From an uncultured Prevotellaceae bacterium (GTDB lineage Bacteria > Bacteroidota > Bacteroidia > Bacteroidales > Bacteroidaceae): a DNA stretch of 8,435 bases. Under the pieces are notes generated by a model. It worked only from the letters and a program-made list of their open reading frames with translations. It was not told where the DNA came from and did not search any database. Of this stretch, positions 5,990 through 8,435 are shown piece by piece (positions within the stretch are counted from its first letter, which is position 1; the number at the start of each line of letters is the position of its first letter). The stretch lies in the NCBI GenBank assembly GCA_900315105.1, contig OMXX01000136.1:1-8435 (forward strand). The letters are read 5' to 3'. Both the position numbers and the translations under genes were made by a program.

Positions 5990-6397
5990 ATGAAAAAGTT
6001 GTTATTAGTTGCATTAGTAATGATGGCAGGTATGATTTGCGTTTCATGCAGTAAAGATGATGACAAAGATACCAAACCAATGAACTATGAGGAAATGATT
6101 GTAGGTAAATGGGAAGTTTCTTATAATAGTAATAGGGGCTTAGCAACAGATATTATTACATTCAAAAGTATAGGTAAGTTATTTGAAGCTGTATGGTCTG
6201 AAACACCATATAATGGAGGAAAAACATATAATGGAACATATAATGGTACTTATAAGGTAGTTGAAAATGTTATTTACCTAGACGATTCTAGAGGAAAATA
6301 TGGCCTGGATATCATTGTAATTAAAAGTATGACAGAAGATTCTTTCGTAGGCCAAGCTGATTATTATGGAGAAATTAGGGGTAAAAGGATTAATTAA
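5990..6397 (+). CDS. Small lipocalin-like lipoprotein, divergent family member
   Basis: The 135-residue product starts MKKLLLVALVMMAGMICVSC with lipobox Cys20, then SKDDDKDTK, a textbook acidic export segment. The frame is open upstream to a TTG at 5954, but only the ATG at 5990 puts the basic and hydrophobic signal at the N-terminus. The body begins MIVGKWEVSYNSN, the G-x-W strand of lipocalin-like lipoproteins, followed by DIITFKSIGKLFEAVW, a three-fold Tyr-Asn-Gly repeat (residues 74-86), and strands VENVIYLDD and LDIIVIKSMTEDSFVG. It is more distant from the two preceding paralogues and lies 52 bases after them. A strong hairpin follows, so it probably ends the transcript. Function unknown. 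Confidence 0.82.
   Translation: MKKLLLVALVMMAGMICVSCSKDDDKDTKPMNYEEMIVGKWEVSYNSNRGLATDIITFKSIGKLFEAVWSETPYNGGKTYNGTYNGTYKVVENVIYLDDSRGKYGLDIIVIKSMTEDSFVGQADYYGEIRGKRIN
6207..6246 (+). repeat. In-frame CATATAATGG repeats
   Basis: CATATAATGG occurs at 6207-6216, 6225-6234 and 6237-6246, spaced by 18 and 12 bases, so the frame is kept. It encodes three Tyr-Asn-Gly units in the lipoprotein at 5990. Slippage could lengthen or shorten this loop without breaking the gene. Confidence 0.7.
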
Positions 6398-6419
6398 AGT
6401 ATTGATGAAAAAGAATGGT

Positions 6420-6454
6420 ATTATTGCTGTCCGATTTTATCGGACAGCAATAAT
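6420..6454. terminator. 15-bp perfect hairpin ending the lipoprotein block
   Basis: ATTATTGCTGTCCGA (6420-6434) pairs perfectly with TCGGACAGCAATAAT (6440-6454) around a TTTTA loop. It lies 23 bases after the last lipoprotein stop. The stem's own 3' end and next bases (AATAATTT) are only mildly T-rich, so it may terminate or protect the 3' end. Confidence 0.7.
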
Positions 6455-6536
6455 TTAGGATTAACTTAAAACTTGAATGTATGAGAAAAGTTATTTTGAA
6501 TTCAATGAGACAAGGCAAATCAGACAACACTCCACA

Positions 6537-6803
6537 ATGAAAGACAGGAAAACAGAAAGCACCTCCCAGAGAAATAATATGTTTATTCAACCCCCTGTGA
6601 GGATTGTTTTTATTATCGGAATTTTCCATATCATAGTGTCCATAGCTTTGTCACTATATCTACTATATGTATATATAGCCTATAGACATTTTTCAATTTG
6701 GGTTTTTTCCGCAATGATGATATGGATTGTTGGTGCATTAGTTATTATATCATTAGGTTATACAGGCAAAGAAATAATCAGACGGATTTTAAAGCGTTTA
6801 TGA
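6537..6803 (+). CDS. Small two-helix membrane protein coupled to a glycosyltransferase
   Basis: The 88-residue product has a charged N-terminus (MKDRKTESTSQRNN), a helix at about 21-48 (VRIVFIIGIFHIIVSIALSL), a second at 54-74 (IWVFSAMMIWIVGALVIISL), and a basic tail KEIIRRILKRL. The frame extends upstream to an ATG at 6477, but a TTATTTTG at 6491-6498 resembles a -7 element and would place the transcript start near 6505, favouring the ATG at 6537. Its TGA overlaps the ATG of the glycosyltransferase (ATGA), so the two are translationally coupled. GtrB-like transferases often travel with the four-helix flippase GtrA; this protein is shorter with only two helices, so it is not a normal GtrA. 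It may be a partner subunit or a cut-down flippase. I do not recognise the family. Confidence 0.75.
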   Translation: MKDRKTESTSQRNNMFIQPPVRIVFIIGIFHIIVSIALSLYLLYVYIAYRHFSIWVFSAMMIWIVGALVIISLGYTGKEIIRRILKRL

Positions 6804-7813
6804 AAGAATTGGGCATTTGTAAACCTCAGAAAGATATGACAGTTGCAAAGAAAATGGTGTCAATAATGATACCTTGCTATAACGAACAGGATTCTTTAAG
6901 AGTTCTCTATGCGGAGTTAACTAAAATACTGTCACCTATAGATAATTACTTTTTTGAACTACTTTTTATCAATGATGGTAGTCAAGATCAAACGCTCCAG
7001 ATAATAGAGGAGTTATATAGAAATGACAACCGAATATCGTATATAGATCTAAGTCGTAATTTTGGCAAAGAAAATGCGATGCTGGCTGGTTTTGACTATG
7101 CCAAAGGAGATTGCTTAATTATTATGGATGCAGATTTGCAGCATCCACCTTCGTTGATTCCAGAAATGCTATATTGGTGGGAGCAAGGTTACGATGATGT
7201 ATATGCAAAACGGGCAGAACGAGGAAAGGAGAGTCTAATGAGGAAATACCTTTCTTTGGCATTTTATAGCATTTTAGAGAAGAGTACTCGGTTTGAGATA
7301 TTGAAAAATGTAGGTGACTTCAGACTTCTTGATAGGAAATGCGTAGAGGCAATGAAATTGTTGCGTGAGAATGAACGATATACAAAAGGAATGTTCTGTT
7401 GGATAGGCTTTAAAAAGAAGGAAGTAATATTTGAACAGGGCGACAGACTTGCTGGTGTGAGTAGTTGGGGGTATAGAAGCCTTTTTAATCTAGCTATTGA
7501 AGGTATTGTGTCCTTTACAACTTTTCCGTTAAAGATTGCAACCATGATTGGCTTCTTTATAGCACTAGGTGCTTTTTTATCATTGTTATACTTCCTTTTT
7601 AAGACTTTGTTATATGGTGATCCCGTACAGGGATTCCCAACATTGGTATGCACTATGTTATTTTTGGGCGGTATGCAACTTATTTCTATTGGTATAGTAG
7701 GCGAATACCTTGGAAGAATCTTTCATGAAACCAAGAATAGACCAACGTATCTGATTCGTCAATATGAGCAATGTGGCAAACAGGCATTTGACAATCATAA
7801 ATTAACATCCTAG
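6800..7813 (+). CDS. Polyprenyl-phosphate glycosyltransferase, GtrB/DPM1-type GT2
   Basis: The 337-residue product belongs to glycosyltransferase family 2. Residues 19-28 (MVSIMIPCYN) are the nucleotide-binding first strand, FINDGSQDQT lies at 57-65, and the metal-binding DAD sits in IIMDADLQHPP (108-117). GDFRLLDR (172-179) and the loop GDRLAGVSSWGYRSL (214-228) match the acceptor-side motifs of the DPM1/GtrB group. Two C-terminal helices (about 243-272 and 278-304) and the tail ETKNRPTYLI are typical of GtrB and PglC-independent bactoprenol glucosyltransferases. It should move a sugar from a nucleotide donor to undecaprenyl phosphate at the inner membrane, for later transfer to a glycan or other acceptor. 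The ATG at 6800 is chosen because it overlaps the preceding stop; upstream ATG 6698 would lie inside that gene. The donor sugar cannot be read from the sequence. Confidence 0.92.
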   Translation: MKELGICKPQKDMTVAKKMVSIMIPCYNEQDSLRVLYAELTKILSPIDNYFFELLFINDGSQDQTLQIIEELYRNDNRISYIDLSRNFGKENAMLAGFDYAKGDCLIIMDADLQHPPSLIPEMLYWWEQGYDDVYAKRAERGKESLMRKYLSLAFYSILEKSTRFEILKNVGDFRLLDRKCVEAMKLLRENERYTKGMFCWIGFKKKEVIFEQGDRLAGVSSWGYRSLFNLAIEGIVSFTTFPLKIATMIGFFIALGAFLSLLYFLFKTLLYGDPVQGFPTLVCTMLFLGGMQLISIGIVGEYLGRIFHETKNRPTYLIRQYEQCGKQAFDNHKLTS

Positions 7814-7968
7814 TCGGCAATAAAGAGGCTAAGTGAGGGCATCCGAGAAGGTATAAGTCCATTTTTGTGCGCCTTTAGGAGGTTGTTGGTAGCTTTTGAA
7901 GGGGCAATACTTAAGGCTCGCAAGGACCAGACCTGAGGGGTGCAGGGACGGAGATACTGGGTAGCGAC

Positions 7969-8032
7969 CTTTTGCGCCTACGCAAAAGACTTTACGGGCT
8001 AACGCAAAAGGTTTTACGCGCCTACGCAAAAT
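7969..8032. repeat. Three tandem palindromic units of 21-22 bases
   Basis: Units start at 7969, 7990 and 8012 and share the pattern TTTxxCG...CTAxCGCAAAA. The first is a clean inverted repeat, CTTTTGCG and CGCAAAAG around CCTA. The second and third keep the CGCAAAA arm with changes in the left arm (TTTACG, TTTTACGCG). Confidence 0.75.
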
Positions 8033-8061
8033 AAGCAGTATGAAAATAGTATGGGTGCAGA

Positions 8062-8106
8062 ATCATAGTAGGATCATAGTTAAAATCATAGTGGGGATAG
8101 TAGGAT
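8062..8106. repeat. Helically phased ATCATAGT repeats
   Basis: ATCATAGT occurs at 8062-8069, 8073-8080 and 8085-8092, with starts 11 and 12 bases apart. A related ATAGTAGGAT follows at 8097-8106 and exactly repeats 8065-8074. Spacing near one helical turn is what clustered protein-binding sites show. Confidence 0.65.
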
Positions 8107-8141
8107 AATTCATTATACTCTCATATAGAGAATGATACTTG

Positions 8142-8168
8142 AAAGAGGCCAAAGTTTTGTGCCTTTTT
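8142..8168 (+). terminator. Terminator-like hairpin with U-tract
   Basis: AAAGAGGC (8142-8149) pairs with GCCTTTTT (8161-8168) including one G-U, and CAAA (8150-8153) pairs with TTTG (8156-8159) inside, with one bulged T. The 3' arm runs into five T. It could end the glycosyltransferase transcript about 330 bases after its stop, or a separate short RNA. Confidence 0.45.
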
Positions 8169-8252
8169 ACATGGATCCTACTTTCATAAAACGTTATCGC
8201 CTACCAAAGGGACTTTTAGGCTACTTCAACGTGCAAGAAAAACAGGGAAAAC

Positions 8253-8325
8253 TTTCTATCTGGCTTTTTATAATACAGTCATCCCCGTCAAAACCTTGAC
8301 GGGGATGATGCATTTCTATCTGGCT
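8253..8325. repeat. 13-bp direct repeat around a hairpin
   Basis: TTTCTATCTGGCT is identical at 8253-8265 and 8313-8325, 60 bases apart, flanking the hairpin at 8279-8308. The second copy lies just beyond the stop of the minus-strand gene. Confidence 0.7.
8279..8308. terminator. 13-bp GC-rich hairpin, 3' end of the minus-strand gene
   Basis: TCATCCCCGTCAA (8279-8291) pairs perfectly with TTGACGGGGATGA (8296-8308) around AACC. It lies 21 bases beyond the stop of the minus-strand gene and fits its terminator. No run of U follows directly on either strand, so the mode of termination is inferred. Confidence 0.65.
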
Positions 8326-8329
8326 CTGA

Positions 8330-8435
8330 CTATTTTTCTCTGACGAAGCGGACGGGCTTCTCTTTCTTCGCGCTGTCTGCGTCATCTACACTGCGGGTGC
8401 CAATATACCAGCTGTCATACCCCCAGTTGTAATTG
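8330..8435 (-). CDS. C-terminal end of an unidentified protein (5' end outside window)
   Basis: Reading the minus strand from base 8434 gives 34 open codons ending in TAG (complement of 8330-8332). The tail includes NYNWGYDSWYIGTRSVDD, then a charged stretch ADSAKKEKPVRFVREK. Aromatic and glycine-rich strands followed by PVRFVRE recall the last strand of secreted Bacteroidetes surface proteins, but I do not recognise the family. Support for coding comes from the open frame, a composition like the GC-richer acetyltransferase gene, and a strong hairpin just beyond the stop. Confidence 0.6.
   Translation of the reverse strand, partial: NYNWGYDSWYIGTRSVDDADSAKKEKPVRFVREK

Larger units (their letters stand above)
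7814..8329. other. Gene-free, repeat-rich intergenic stretch
   Basis: No convincing gene is present. Bases 7814-7968 are more GC-rich than the genes before them and show no clear structure. They are followed by three palindromic units (7969-8032), phased ATCATAGT repeats (8062-8106), a terminator-like hairpin (8142-8168), a small GCCTA/TAGGC hairpin with inner AAAG/CTTT (8199-8221), and a 13-bp direct repeat around a strong hairpin (8253-8325). AGTAGGAT at 8099-8106 also has its inverse ATCCTACT at 8175-8182. The whole stretch may be a dispersed intergenic element or an untranslated RNA region. Confidence 0.6.

Noticed and set aside
7264..7653. 129-codon minus-strand frame opposite the glycosyltransferase
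   Set aside because: It is a shadow of a strongly conserved enzyme frame; its peptide shows no family features.
7829..8029. 66-codon frame on the minus strand
   Set aside because: It runs through the palindromic repeats, has no signal or domain pattern, and no clear start site; the encoded peptide is probably a by-product of the repeat DNA.
7969..8032. CRISPR array
   Set aside because: Units are contiguous with no spacers, only three are present, and no cas gene is nearby.

Overview
The window looks like chromosomal DNA from a Bacteroidales bacterium (Bacteroides/Prevotella type). The evidence is a TTG-20-TATTTTTG promoter of the Bacteroidetes -33/-7 class, runs of small lipoproteins whose mature N-termini are acidic just after the lipobox cysteine, a BspA-type leucine-rich-repeat lipoprotein, and mostly weak Shine-Dalgarno sites. 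No genus can be fixed from the sequence alone.

Layout. (1) 1-442: the 3' part of a serine O-acetyltransferase gene, closed by a strong hairpin. (2) 506-816: a complete stand-alone RNA gene with its own Bacteroidetes promoter, a long-range closing stem and an intrinsic terminator; its architecture resembles 6S RNA, but the family is not proven. (3) 894-3699: a tightly packed set of four envelope genes: a coiled-coil lipoprotein, a LysM protein with a small beta module, a protein made of three such modules, and a LysM-beta-barrel fusion. Stops and starts overlap or lie 13 bases apart, so they are probably one operon. (4) 3732-6397: a tandem family of secreted lipoproteins with lipocalin-like domains. 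One copy is reduced to a 40-codon remnant, one is fused to BspA-like leucine-rich repeats, and three are compact. A 15-bp hairpin ends the block. (5) 6537-7813: a two-helix membrane protein translationally coupled (ATGA) to a GtrB/DPM1-type polyprenyl-phosphate glycosyltransferase. (6) 7814-8329: a gene-free stretch rich in short repeats and hairpins. (7) 8330-8435: the C-terminal end of an unidentified gene on the minus strand.

The common theme of 894-7813 is the cell envelope: peptidoglycan-binding LysM domains, outer-membrane and probably surface-exposed lipoproteins, and lipid-linked sugar synthesis. By eye this block is clearly more AT-rich than the flanking acetyltransferase, RNA gene and minus-strand gene. 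That suggests an accessory block sitting beside the RNA gene, but no integrase or transposase is visible. The clearest evolutionary signal is the duplication and decay in the lipoprotein cluster. The most useful unnamed signals are the RNA gene, the beta module shared between neighbouring genes, and the repeat-rich 3' intergenic region.
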